From Flavobacterium sp. CF108 (GTDB lineage: Bacteria > Bacteroidota > Bacteroidia > Flavobacteriales > Flavobacteriaceae): DNA of 64,000 bases. A model generated the notes under the pieces. That model saw only the letters and a list, made by a program, of their open reading frames with translations, was not told the origin of the DNA and did no database searches. Below are positions 17,375 through 26,373 of this stretch, one piece after another. Location: positions 558,001 to 622,000 of the forward strand of contig NZ_FQWW01000002.1 of NCBI RefSeq assembly GCF_900129795.1, in the 5' to 3' direction. Each line of letters begins with the position of its first letter. Within the stretch, counting starts at the first letter, position 1. The translations under genes were made by a program, and so were the position numbers.

Positions 17375-18775
17375 TTATATTTCTGCAGCAACAGGCAGTT
17401 TTCCTTCTTTTATGGCTTTGAGCATTTTGTTGTAATCCAATTCATTTTGATCTGCGTATAAAAGGGAGAAATTTGAAACCGCATTAGCAAATTCATTACC
17501 ATCGCCAATATATCCGGATAATATGGATGGATCTCCAGAACGTGCATGAGCTCTCGCAAGCGCCCATCCGCAGGCTTTGGCATAATCTTTCAGGTTTTCT
17601 TCTTTCATTATTTCAAGAACGGGTTTGACTTTTGCATCGCGAAGCTGGCGGATGTAAAAAAATCTTCCTCTGTCATCATTTGTCCATCCTAAAAATATAT
17701 CCGAGGCTGACTGCATTAACTTTTGTCCCATTACAATTCGCTCACCTTCATGATCGTATTTTCTTTTAGCTTTTACGTGTTGTTCTAAAACGCTTTGTCT
17801 TGCTTCTTTAAACTGCAAAAAAATGGGCTCACCCGTGGCAGACATTAATAAACTTATTCCGCAAAGTGTGCCTACACTTCCTACACCTACCACTTTTATG
17901 GCAAAGTCATGCATGGAATATCTGCTCAACAAAACTTGTTTGTCTTCCGGCAATGATTCTATATAACGTTTATGAACTAATTCTGCTTCTTTTAAAATTT
18001 GTTTTTCATCATTTCCTGATGAATGAAATATCAAAGGCGGTTCATCTTTTATTCTCGCCCGAACTCCATCCTGATACGTCATTTTTGCAAACTCCTTTTC
18101 ATGTGCCGTATATTCGGCTGCTTTTTTTATTCGCTTTTGATGAAATTCTTTTATTTCTTCATCTTTTCCAAGTTCGATAAGTTCGGCCAGATCAATATCA
18201 GCATACCAAATTTGAAGTGCCGATAATTTGCTGTAGTCCAACATGTGTCTTTTGTAACTATCCGCCACATGCCAGGCAAATTCTTTATTGCTTTTATTAG
18301 AAAATTTCAACCATCTTCCTGCAATAGCAAAACTTGCTGCTAACCGTTTTACATCCCATTCCCAAGGACCTTGAAAAGTTTCATCAAAATCATTTATATC
18401 AAAAACCAGTTTACGCTCTGGTGTAGCAAAACCTCCAAAATTCATTAAATGGCAATCGCCGCAAAGCTGTAAATCAATTCCTGTGTTTGGTGTTTGTTCC
18501 AAATCTGCTGCCATAATTGCTGCTGCACCGCGAAAGAATGCAAATGGCGATTCCATCATTCTTCTGTATCGAATGGGCAGTAAACTTTCTATTCTCCCAA
18601 TGCTGGTTTTTATCAAAATATCGATAGGATCTTCCCTATTTGCAGATGGGGCATATTCCTGATGTGAAGAACACGGCACAATTTTTCTAATTGCGGCGCC
18701 TTTCTCATAACGTTCAGCTTTTGATGCCAGTGGATCAAATAAAGTTTCGTTTTTATTTGCTGTTTTCTCGATCAT
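17375..18775 (-). CDS. DUF2252 family protein
   Basis: A 466-residue soluble protein of the DUF2252 family. Diagnostic segments are MMESPFAFFRGAAAIMAADL, LQLCGDCHLMNFGGFATPER, DINDFDETFQGPWEWDVKRL and a C-terminal GWALARAHARSGD. The arrangement (GDCHLMNFG followed by DINDFDE) recalls the active site of kinase-like phosphotransferases, and DUF2252 has been placed near that fold, but no activity is established. No signal peptide is present, so a cytosolic location is likely. It is 11 bases downstream of the DUF1254 lipoprotein gene, the tightest spacing in this block, which suggests co-translation. Confidence 0.92.
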   Translation of the reverse strand: MIEKTANKNETLFDPLASKAERYEKGAAIRKIVPCSSHQEYAPSANREDPIDILIKTSIGRIESLLPIRYRRMMESPFAFFRGAAAIMAADLEQTPNTGIDLQLCGDCHLMNFGGFATPERKLVFDINDFDETFQGPWEWDVKRLAASFAIAGRWLKFSNKSNKEFAWHVADSYKRHMLDYSKLSALQIWYADIDLAELIELGKDEEIKEFHQKRIKKAAEYTAHEKEFAKMTYQDGVRARIKDEPPLIFHSSGNDEKQILKEAELVHKRYIESLPEDKQVLLSRYSMHDFAIKVVGVGSVGTLCGISLLMSATGEPIFLQFKEARQSVLEQHVKAKRKYDHEGERIVMGQKLMQSASDIFLGWTNDDRGRFFYIRQLRDAKVKPVLEIMKEENLKDYAKACGWALARAHARSGDPSILSGYIGDGNEFANAVSNFSLLYADQNELDYNKMLKAIKEGKLPVAAEI

Positions 18776-18786
18776 AAAAATGATTC

Positions 18787-20238
18787 TTATTTTACTTCTT
18801 CAACATCTCCCATTTTCCATGTTTTGTCAAAAAAGCCTTTTTCCGGCCCATAGAAACGTGCCAGTAATTCAAATTTTCTTTTTGGATCTGTTGGAACCCA
18901 ATTTGATTCTTTTCCTGCCAGACCTTTTGCACCAAAGTAAATGTCTACAGAACCATCGCTGTTTTTTTGAAGGCCTGGTGATGTTGAGGCGCGGCTTGAG
19001 TATTTCATTCCTAAAATAAGTGCGTGGGTTTCACGATCGTAAACTGTTACTGACCAATATAGTTTTACCGGAACTTTTGCAGGCAAATGAAGTTTATACA
19101 ATTTTGAACCGTCAAATTCTTGTCCTTTATCATCTTTAATTGATATTAAATAGAATTGTCCGGTTCCTAAATGTTTGGCACTAAAATAGGCTATTGAATA
19201 GGCGATAGCTCTTTCGCGTACCGGATAAAGGTTTGGTATTGAATAATTACTTCCTATTGATTTTACAAAATCCTGCGAAACGGGTAATGCCCATTTGGTG
19301 CCATTGTAAAAAGGTATTTTAAACGCATTTTCATATTCTGAATCAATCCAGGTATGTGCATCTTTTATTGCAGCATTTAAAATTTCCTGTCTTCTGGCGT
19401 CAGCCTGAAAGGTTTTTCCTTTTTCGATTCCAATAGTTTTTAACTGATCAATCATTGCTATGTCACGATTTATCCAAGGTTCTCTTTGAATAAATTGATT
19501 CAATATCTCAAAAAAATGAAAGTTGTATGGAATTGTATTACTGAATGGAACTTCTAACAAATCAACAAACGTTGTTGCGGATGGATTATCAGCTTCAGAA
19601 AGCGGATATATCTTGACTTTTTTTCCGTAGTCAACTGCTCTTTTAATATCATTTGGGCTTCCGTCTGTAAGATTTGAACGCAATATTGCATATCCTGTAT
19701 AAGTTGAAGACGGCATCGGTATATATCCTAACGGAACGGCATCTTTATAATTTGGCGGTAAAATGAGGTATTTGCCTCCTTTTCCTTTGTCGACACCCGC
19801 TGGGCCAATATCTTCAATTGCGGTTTGCCAGCCATCATCTAAACTTCCTGTTAGTGATGAAACACCATCAACGGGAGGAATTTCTAAAACAACAGGACCT
19901 TGTCGTGTATCATAGAGCGGATTTACATAAATCACGTCTGGATTTGGGGTTAAGGTTTGATTTTTGGAACTGATTAATCCCGACCAGTAAATAATTTGAT
20001 TGTAATCTCCCTTCACTTTTACAAGGCTTTCATGAAGCAATTCTGAATTAACTGCGGGAATTCCCCAAATCACAGCTTCAACTGCTCGATTATAAACAAG
20101 TTGTTCTTCAAAATCTGCAGCTTTAAAAACTACTGTTTTTGTAGTATCTGCAGCGATTGAAGTTTCATTTTTTGTTGTAGAATTGGTACACGAGACCAAA
20201 CAAGTTATTATTATAATGGATAGATTTTTTAACTTCAT
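18787..20238 (-). CDS. DUF1254/DUF1214 lipoprotein
   Basis: A 483-residue exported protein with a lipobox (Cys17 in ITCLVSCTNS), so probably anchored in the envelope. The N-terminal half matches DUF1254 (AVEAVIWGIPAVNSELLHES, then TLTPNPDVIYVNPLYDTRQG) and the C-terminal part matches DUF1214 (VKLYWSVTVYDRETHALILG, ending SNWVPTDPKRKFELLARFYG). These two domains usually occur together; the function is unknown. The gene belongs to a co-oriented series sulfatase, HAD lipoprotein, barrel protein, DUF1254, DUF2252 with gaps of 61, 100, 39 and 11 bases (HAD start taken at 22222). Confidence 0.92.
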   Translation of the reverse strand: MKLKNLSIIIITCLVSCTNSTTKNETSIAADTTKTVVFKAADFEEQLVYNRAVEAVIWGIPAVNSELLHESLVKVKGDYNQIIYWSGLISSKNQTLTPNPDVIYVNPLYDTRQGPVVLEIPPVDGVSSLTGSLDDGWQTAIEDIGPAGVDKGKGGKYLILPPNYKDAVPLGYIPMPSSTYTGYAILRSNLTDGSPNDIKRAVDYGKKVKIYPLSEADNPSATTFVDLLEVPFSNTIPYNFHFFEILNQFIQREPWINRDIAMIDQLKTIGIEKGKTFQADARRQEILNAAIKDAHTWIDSEYENAFKIPFYNGTKWALPVSQDFVKSIGSNYSIPNLYPVRERAIAYSIAYFSAKHLGTGQFYLISIKDDKGQEFDGSKLYKLHLPAKVPVKLYWSVTVYDRETHALILGMKYSSRASTSPGLQKNSDGSVDIYFGAKGLAGKESNWVPTDPKRKFELLARFYGPEKGFFDKTWKMGDVEEVK

Positions 20239-20277
20239 GATTTGTTTTTTTAAAATTAAAGAAACTCAAAAACGATG

Positions 20278-21108
20278 TTATGATCCCGGGAAAACAAATG
20301 CCAAAATAGCGCGTAATCCCCAATCTGGTTTTGATTCAGAAGGTCCTGTAATTGGAATTAAAGGTGAAATCGCAAACTGAACGACCTGATCCCCTAATTT
20401 TGTTACGGCACCAATAGAAGGGTTTAATGATATTAAGGTTGTTTTTGCATCCCAGTTTTGAGTTATTTCGGCATTTACCCCTAAACTTGCTCCGCTTTTA
20501 TAACTATGAGAAAGAAATATTTGAGTGTAAAACTGATTGAAATCAGCACGATCCTCATTTCCTGCAACTGACCAAATTTGATTGGCAATGAAACCTACTG
20601 AAAGCCCTTTTCCCTGATGCATTACTAATGCACTGGGACCGACTCCAAATTTTTCTGTCCCTAATAATTTATCTGTTGCTGTTGGAATTAAAAATGCCGG
20701 ACCAATACCTAAAATAAGGCCTTTTGTTTTTGGTGCAAAAAAAGCCGTAACTGTTGCGTCACTTAAACCAAATTGATGTGTATCGTTTCCTGTAATGTCT
20801 CTTTGATCTACTACTGGCAATATATAACGGGTAATTAAATTTAGATTTTCTGTTAATTTAAAAGGAATTACCGGTTGTATATTTATAGTATATTTTGATC
20901 CGTTAAAAGGGCCAATACCATAATTTAAGTTATTCTGCAAAGGCACACTAATTAAGCTTGCCACGGGATTTGCTAATTTATCTGCCAATTCCTGTGCGCT
21001 TGCTCCAGCTTTGGGTGCGGCTTCCTGAGCAGAAATAACAAAGGATAAGATAAAAAATAAAGTGCTGAAAAATAATTTATGACAGATGTAATACTTGATT
21101 CGTTTCAT
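20278..21108 (-). CDS. Exported barrel-like protein (often annotated neuromedin U)
   Basis: A 276-residue protein with a signal peptide ending near FVISAQEAAP. The mature part opens with AQELADKLANPVASLISVPL and continues in alternating hydrophobic strands (GPFNGSKYTINIQPVIPFKL, LILGIGPAFLIPTAT), ending RAILAFVFPGS. This resembles the bacterial proteins often mislabelled neuromedin U, which look like outer-membrane barrels or transporters. It lies between the DUF1254 lipoprotein and the HAD lipoprotein, so it may form the outer-membrane component of this cluster. No function has been demonstrated from sequence alone. Confidence 0.82.
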   Translation of the reverse strand: MKRIKYYICHKLFFSTLFFILSFVISAQEAAPKAGASAQELADKLANPVASLISVPLQNNLNYGIGPFNGSKYTINIQPVIPFKLTENLNLITRYILPVVDQRDITGNDTHQFGLSDATVTAFFAPKTKGLILGIGPAFLIPTATDKLLGTEKFGVGPSALVMHQGKGLSVGFIANQIWSVAGNEDRADFNQFYTQIFLSHSYKSGASLGVNAEITQNWDAKTTLISLNPSIGAVTKLGDQVVQFAISPLIPITGPSESKPDWGLRAILAFVFPGS

Positions 21109-21208
21109 AGCTATTTTTTTAAGATTTTTAATCCATCTAAAAATCTCAAATGAAGCAGCTTTTGCCCGTCAAAAGTTGTTTCATTGAGATTATTTTAACT
21201 AATTCAAA

Positions 21209-22222
21209 TTATTTATCTGCAAAAACTTTTTTCCAGTCGTCTTTTATACTTACTACATGCCATTTATTTTTTGCGGCTGTGCTTAACGATAAGTTATCTT
21301 TTTCCTGATAGCTGTATTCTCTAATGGAATCATTATGATTGACCAATAATTGAAATGATGGGTATTTGTTTCCCTGAGAATATTTCAGCATGGCAATATC
21401 TCCTGCTCCGCCCTCGTTTCCGCAGGCAAAAACAGGACGCTGGCCAATATGCAATTGTATGCCAACTGGCTTTCCTTCTTTATCGTTAAAATGATCTAAA
21501 GCTGGTTCTCGCTGCACGGCGTTTTTAGCATCGTCATATTTGTATTTAAAAGAAGTTCCTACCACCTGATCTTTTGGAATTCCATAAAAATCCTGAGATA
21601 TTGCCCTCACAACTTCAATTGTACCACCTGTTACGATATAGGTTTTAAATCCGTTGGCACGGAGATAATTTAGCAGTTCTAATTGCGGCTGATAACGTAT
21701 TTGTTTTATGGGAACATTTTTGCCAGGGTAGCTTGAGGTTTTAAAAAAATCATTTACTAATGTTTCAAATTCATCTTCGGTCATTCCGGTGTGGGTTGCA
21801 GCTACAAGTTCTATAAGGGCTTTGTCGCCTCCTTTTTCAAAAAAGGTTTTGTCTTTTTCTACTACAGCTTTAAAAGGCTGTTTTTGTGCCAAAGCAGGAT
21901 TGGATCCGACCATTTTTTTTACCTGATAAAAAGCAAATAATTCCTGAACATATGGTTTTTCAGCCCATAAGGTTCCGTCGTTATCAAAGGTGGCGATTCT
22001 GTCCTCTATCGGAATAAAATCGGGGCTTCCTTTTTTAGTTACTTTTTCAACATAAGCAATAATGTCCTCTTTTAAAGCACCTTTGTTCCAGCTGGGAAGC
22101 GGATCTCCAACTATAACGGCTGAACTGTCTTTAGGGTTAACAGTAGTAGCGTCTTCTGATTTATTTTTGCACGAAACCAGTAAAAATAAAAGCAGAGACA
22201 ATACATATATTTTCTTATACAT
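21209..22222 (-). CDS. HAD-family phosphatase lipoprotein
   Basis: A 337-residue haloacid dehalogenase-superfamily hydrolase. Motif I is FDNDGT (Asp80 and Asp82), motif II is the serine/threonine region TYIVTGG, and a late acidic motif lies in CGNEGGAGDIAMLKY, which matches the GN/GD motif IV. The start at 22222 is preferred over an upstream in-frame ATG because it gives a standard lipoprotein signal (MYKKIYVLSLLLFLLVSC, Cys18). The enzyme is therefore likely periplasmic or surface-exposed, unusual for HAD phosphatases but typical for those near sulfatases. Substrate unknown; it sits between the sulfatase and barrel genes. Confidence 0.88.
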   Translation of the reverse strand: MYKKIYVLSLLLFLLVSCKNKSEDATTVNPKDSSAVIVGDPLPSWNKGALKEDIIAYVEKVTKKGSPDFIPIEDRIATFDNDGTLWAEKPYVQELFAFYQVKKMVGSNPALAQKQPFKAVVEKDKTFFEKGGDKALIELVAATHTGMTEDEFETLVNDFFKTSSYPGKNVPIKQIRYQPQLELLNYLRANGFKTYIVTGGTIEVVRAISQDFYGIPKDQVVGTSFKYKYDDAKNAVQREPALDHFNDKEGKPVGIQLHIGQRPVFACGNEGGAGDIAMLKYSQGNKYPSFQLLVNHNDSIREYSYQEKDNLSLSTAAKNKWHVVSIKDDWKKVFADK

Positions 22223-22283
22223 GGTATTGATTTTTAAGTGAATGAAGCTTGAACATGGGGAGTTCAAGCTTCAACTTTATATT

Positions 22284-23924
22284 TTATTTTTTCTTTGACT
22301 GTATATCATTTTGTATTGTTTTTTGCAGTTTTATCTGATCTAGTGTTTCTTCCATAATTGTTACTGGAGAAAAACTTGGCGGAATAGAGCGAGGTGGATG
22401 TTTTTTAAAAGTTTCTGCAAACTTCATAACTTCTACATTCATTCCATAAACACTTCCAATATGGTTAACAATCCAGTCCCAGTATGTATTAGAGGTGAAA
22501 TCTGCTCTTTCATAAGGATCCTGATATAAATTAAATATTTTTTGCAAACGAAGTTTTACAAACGGTTCTGCCCATAATCCCATCGTTCCCTGCATACGTT
22601 GTTCTGCAAAAACGTATTTGTAATCTCCTAAACGCATTCCGACAAGTAATCCGTCATCATCTGAATAAAAGAATCTGTCTCTGGTGCTTTTTGGTGTCTT
22701 ACCTTCTAAAAATGCAGATTGATCATAACCGTCTAAATGTACTTTATAAGTATTTCCGTTTGCTTTATATCCATTCAGCATTTTATTTATAATATCGGGC
22801 TCTCCTGCTATTGAAACTAAGGTAGGAAACCAATCGTTGTGGCTCATCATTTCGGTAGTTACTTGACCTGGTTTAATCACACCCGGCCAGCGCACCATAC
22901 AAGGAACTCTAAAAGCCCCTTCCCAGTTTGTGTTTTTTTCTGAACGAAAAGAAGTCATTCCTCCATCTGGCCATGTATTCATATGTGGACCATTATCTGT
23001 AGAATAAACTACTAACGTATTATCTGCAATTCCTAAATCATCTAAAGCTTTTAAAAGCTCGCCAACTGTTAAATCGTGCTCAATCATACCGTCAATATAT
23101 TCACTATCTCCATGAGTATATTTCCCACGATGTTCTGCTCTTACATGCGTGCGTAAGTGCATACGAGTACCATTCCACCAAACAAAGAAAGGTTTTCCAG
23201 CTGCATTTTGTCTTTTGATAAAATCTATTGCGGCAGTAACAGTTTCATCATCTACCGTTTCCATTCTTTTTTTAGTCAGAGCTCCAGTATCTTCTATTTT
23301 TTGTTTTCCAATTTTTCCAAAACGAGGATCTGTAATTGTTGGATCATCAACATTTGTGGCGGTACATTTTAATACTCCTCTTGGTCCATACTGTTTTAAA
23401 TATGCAGGATCTTTAGGGTAGTCTGGTAATTCTGGTTCTTCTTCTGCATTTAAGTGATACAGATTTCCGAAGAATTCATCAAATCCATTTACTGTTGGTA
23501 AACTCTCATTACGATCTCCTAAATGATTTTTGCCAAATTGTCCTGTTGCATATCCTAAAGATTTAAGTGCTCCAGCAATTGTAGGATCTAATTGACTCAT
23601 TCCCATTGGTGCACCTGGAAAACCAACTTTAGTCAAGCCAGTACGAATTCCGTGTTGTCCGGTAATGAAAGCAGCACGCCCCGCTGTACAGCTTTGTTCT
23701 GCATAATAATGTAAAAAACGTAATCCTTCATTACCTACACGATCAATATTAGGAGTTGTGTATCCCATTAACCCATCGCTATAAGCACTAACATTTGTTG
23801 TTCCAATATCATCTCCCCATATAATAAGAATGTTGGGTTTTTTATTCTGAGCTTTCACCTGAACAATCGTGAAGCATATTAATGCTAAAAGCATTATGGC
23901 ATTTCTAAATTTACTTTGTTTCAT
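22284..23924 (-). CDS. Exported arylsulfatase-type sulfatase (S1 family)
   Basis: A 546-residue formylglycine sulfatase. The signature CTAGRAAFITG starts at Cys79, with Arg83; Cys79 would be converted to formylglycine by an anaerobic-type maturase that is not in the window. Metal ligands are in IIWGDDIG (Asp38, Asp39) and in YSTDNGPHM, and the lysine/histidine pair in GQFGKNHLGD follows the usual pattern. A signal peptide ends at VQVKAQ. It heads a co-oriented series with HAD, barrel, DUF1254 and DUF2252 genes. The substrate is not evident: no carbohydrate-active enzyme or SusCD pair accompanies it, so this may not be a polysaccharide sulfatase. Confidence 0.94.
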   Translation of the reverse strand: MKQSKFRNAIMLLALICFTIVQVKAQNKKPNILIIWGDDIGTTNVSAYSDGLMGYTTPNIDRVGNEGLRFLHYYAEQSCTAGRAAFITGQHGIRTGLTKVGFPGAPMGMSQLDPTIAGALKSLGYATGQFGKNHLGDRNESLPTVNGFDEFFGNLYHLNAEEEPELPDYPKDPAYLKQYGPRGVLKCTATNVDDPTITDPRFGKIGKQKIEDTGALTKKRMETVDDETVTAAIDFIKRQNAAGKPFFVWWNGTRMHLRTHVRAEHRGKYTHGDSEYIDGMIEHDLTVGELLKALDDLGIADNTLVVYSTDNGPHMNTWPDGGMTSFRSEKNTNWEGAFRVPCMVRWPGVIKPGQVTTEMMSHNDWFPTLVSIAGEPDIINKMLNGYKANGNTYKVHLDGYDQSAFLEGKTPKSTRDRFFYSDDDGLLVGMRLGDYKYVFAEQRMQGTMGLWAEPFVKLRLQKIFNLYQDPYERADFTSNTYWDWIVNHIGSVYGMNVEVMKFAETFKKHPPRSIPPSFSPVTIMEETLDQIKLQKTIQNDIQSKKK

Positions 23925-24320
23925 GGTAATAAGATTTGTTAATAATTCGTTTGTATAGTGGTTTTTATCTGAAAATCGAACTATAATTTTCTACAAAAAT
24001 GAAGTAGAAAATGCAACCTATATTAAAAGCAATTTCTTTGAACATTTAGTCGCTGTCTTTGAGGAGATTTGCAACAGCAATTTTTTAACGTTTTGTTAAG
24101 TATCTCAAAATTAAGTAATAAAAACACGAATAATCCTATTTTTAAGACTTTAGGTTGTTGCAAATTATAACTTGCAACATGAAAATGGTTTTATTTTGCT
24201 CCATGATGTTGCAAATTATAACTTGGAACGCCAGGTTTTATAAATTGAAGAATATATAAAGCAAAAAAATCCACCCGAATGGGTGGATTTGATTTGAAAA
24301 TATCGTGATCTAAAAGAAAA
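23925..24320. promoter_or_regulatory. Gap with two imperfect palindromes GTTGCAAATTATAACTTGCAAC
   Basis: This 396-base gap carries GTTGCAAATTATAACTT followed by GCAAC at 24157-24178, and the same with GGAAC at 24208-24229, 51 bases apart. Each is almost self-complementary. The region is upstream of the sulfatase gene and downstream of pyruvate kinase, so the sites could be operators of the sulfatase block. No TAnnTTTG box was found here for the minus strand. Confidence 0.45.
24263..24290 (-). terminator. Intrinsic terminator of pyk
   Basis: AAATCCACCC and GGGTGGATTT form a ten-pair stem with loop GAAT; a T run follows on the minus strand. Confidence 0.85.
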
Positions 24321-25754
24321 CTATTCTATTTCAGAAACTCTCATGGTATTAACCATTCCTTTTTCTTTAATTGGCATTGCAGCAAGGTTAATTAAATAAT
24401 CACCTTTTGACGCATATCCTTTTTCAACTGCAATTTTATTTACATCCGTTACAGTATCATCTGTACTTACTTCATTATCATAGAAGAATGATTTAACTCC
24501 CCATAATAAATTCAATTGTGTTAAGATTCTTCTGTTTGAAGTAAATACTAAAATATGTGCCGAAGATGGTCTCCAAGCCGAAATTTGGAAAGCTGTATAA
24601 CCGCTGTTTGTTAAAGTACAAATTGCTTTAGCTTCGATTTCGTTTGCCAATAAAGCTGCCTGGTGACAAACTGTTTTAGTAACAAAACGTTTTGTTTTAA
24701 TTTGTGGAGTGTTTTGTGGAACTCGAATTAGCGGAGAATCCTCAACAGCCTCACAAATTTGTGTCATTCTTTGAATAACTTGTACAGGATAATTTCCTGT
24801 TGCAGTTTCTCCAGACAACATTACAGCATCTGCACCGTCCATTACTGAGTTAGCAACGTCATTTACTTCTGCTCTTGTTGGCGTTAAACTTGTAATCATT
24901 GTTTCCATCATTTGTGTAGCAACGATAACAGGAATTCTAGCCGTTTTTGCTCTGCGAATCAAATCTTTCTGTACTAATGGTACTTCGTGAGCAGGAAGTT
25001 CAACACCTAGATCTCCACGAGCAACCATTAAACCATCGCAATATGCTACAATTTTATCCATGTTCTCAAGAGCTTCCGGCATTTCAATTTTAGCAATAAT
25101 TGGAATTTTAACCTCTGAATGCTTAGCGATTAATTCTTGTAAATCTTGTAAATCGCGAGGAGTTTTCACAAATGAAAGGGCGATCCAGTCTACTTTTTGT
25201 TCAATTGCAAAAATGGCATCTGCAATATCTTTTTCAGTTAAAGCCGGTAAAGAAATTTTTGTGTTTGGAAGATTAACCCCTTTTTTAGATTTTAATTCTC
25301 CACCCTGAATTACTTTAGCAACAACTTCTGTTTTTTTATCTGTTGAAACAATTTCAAAAATAAGTTTACCATCATCAAGCAAAATTCGCTCTCCCGGATT
25401 AACATCATTTGGAAAATTTTGATATTTCATGAACACTCTTTGAGCTGTTCCTAAAACATCTTCTGCAGTTGTAAAAGTGATTAGTTCACCATCTTGCACT
25501 ACTGTTCCTTCTTCCATTACACCAACTCTTAGTTTTGGTCCCTGCAAATCTCCTAAGATTGCTGTAGTGTAACCAAACTCTTCGTTCAGGCCTCTAATAA
25601 TGCTAATTTTTTCTTTTACTCCTTCGTAGTCTGCATGCGAAAAATTGATTCTAAACACATTCACCCCTGCGTCGATCATATCCTTGATAATCTCTCTCGT
25701 ACCACATGCAGGGCCTAGTGTAGCAACAATTTTGGTTTTCTTGTTTGTTAACAT
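24321..25754 (-). CDS. pyk: Pyruvate kinase
   Basis: Converts phosphoenolpyruvate and ADP to pyruvate and ATP in the last step of glycolysis. The 477-residue sequence contains the family signatures: KIVATLGPACGT at the start, VFRINFSHADYEG, the active-site IIAKIEMPEALENMD, MVARGDLGVELPAHEVP, and MLSGETATGNYPV. Length and domain order (A, B inserted near residues 70-170, C at the end) are normal. It follows the IPExxxVDY gene with a five-base gap and shares a probable operon with it. It ends with a clear terminator. Confidence 0.97.
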   Translation of the reverse strand: MLTNKKTKIVATLGPACGTREIIKDMIDAGVNVFRINFSHADYEGVKEKISIIRGLNEEFGYTTAILGDLQGPKLRVGVMEEGTVVQDGELITFTTAEDVLGTAQRVFMKYQNFPNDVNPGERILLDDGKLIFEIVSTDKKTEVVAKVIQGGELKSKKGVNLPNTKISLPALTEKDIADAIFAIEQKVDWIALSFVKTPRDLQDLQELIAKHSEVKIPIIAKIEMPEALENMDKIVAYCDGLMVARGDLGVELPAHEVPLVQKDLIRRAKTARIPVIVATQMMETMITSLTPTRAEVNDVANSVMDGADAVMLSGETATGNYPVQVIQRMTQICEAVEDSPLIRVPQNTPQIKTKRFVTKTVCHQAALLANEIEAKAICTLTNSGYTAFQISAWRPSSAHILVFTSNRRILTQLNLLWGVKSFFYDNEVSTDDTVTDVNKIAVEKGYASKGDYLINLAAMPIKEKGMVNTMRVSEIE

Positions 25755-25759
25755 TTTTT

Positions 25760-26248
25760 TTAAAAAATTAGATTGTTTTTTGATTTTATTTTATTGGTAT
25801 CTACAGCATAAATTGCTGCAATACTTTCTATTGAATTTAGTTGTTGCTGAATTTCTGAAAAATCGACAGCTTCCTCACTGTTATCGATTTTCAGGAAAAA
25901 ATCTACTTTTTTGAATTCAGGAAGTAAATGAATTGTTGTAGAAACCTCACTTGTTTCATTAGAAAACAAATTCTGGAAATCATTTGTACTCACAGAAATG
26001 ATCTCATTTTTATTCTGAATCAAATTCCACGATACAGCTTTCTCAGAATCATAATAATAAAATCTCGAAAAATTTGCCTCACCTTCCTTAGTCTGAGCAT
26101 GGATCTCGTTTTTGCTCTTACTTAAGTTAATCGGAAGGTTCTTATTGATAAAATAGGCCAGTCTATAATCTTCTAATGAAGTATGAATTGCCATTAAATA
26201 ATAATCAATTTCGTCAAATTCGTCTAAATCCAATCTATGAATAGCCAT
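25760..26248 (-). CDS. IPExxxVDY family protein
   Basis: A small cytosolic protein of about 162 residues belonging to the Bacteroidota family named for the motif IPExxxVDY; here it appears as LLPEFKKVDFFLKID with Leu replacing Ile and Phe replacing Tyr. The N-terminus LDEFDEIDYYLMAIHTSLED and YRLAYFINKNLPI are family-typical. The start at 26248 (MAIHRLDLDEF) fits better than an in-frame ATG five codons upstream. The function is unknown, but the position between RNase III and pyruvate kinase is the usual flavobacterial neighbourhood of this family, which supports the call. Confidence 0.85.
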   Translation of the reverse strand: MAIHRLDLDEFDEIDYYLMAIHTSLEDYRLAYFINKNLPINLSKSKNEIHAQTKEGEANFSRFYYYDSEKAVSWNLIQNKNEIISVSTNDFQNLFSNETSEVSTTIHLLPEFKKVDFFLKIDNSEEAVDFSEIQQQLNSIESIAAIYAVDTNKIKSKNNLIF

Positions 26249-26373
26249 GTCATGAAAAATCAAGTTGTAAATATACTATTTCTAACGGAGCATCAATAGT
26301 TATAAGCAGCTTGTTTTTGTTAATTTATAAACGAAAACGATTTAGCATTAAGAAAATTACATCAAAATTGTAA

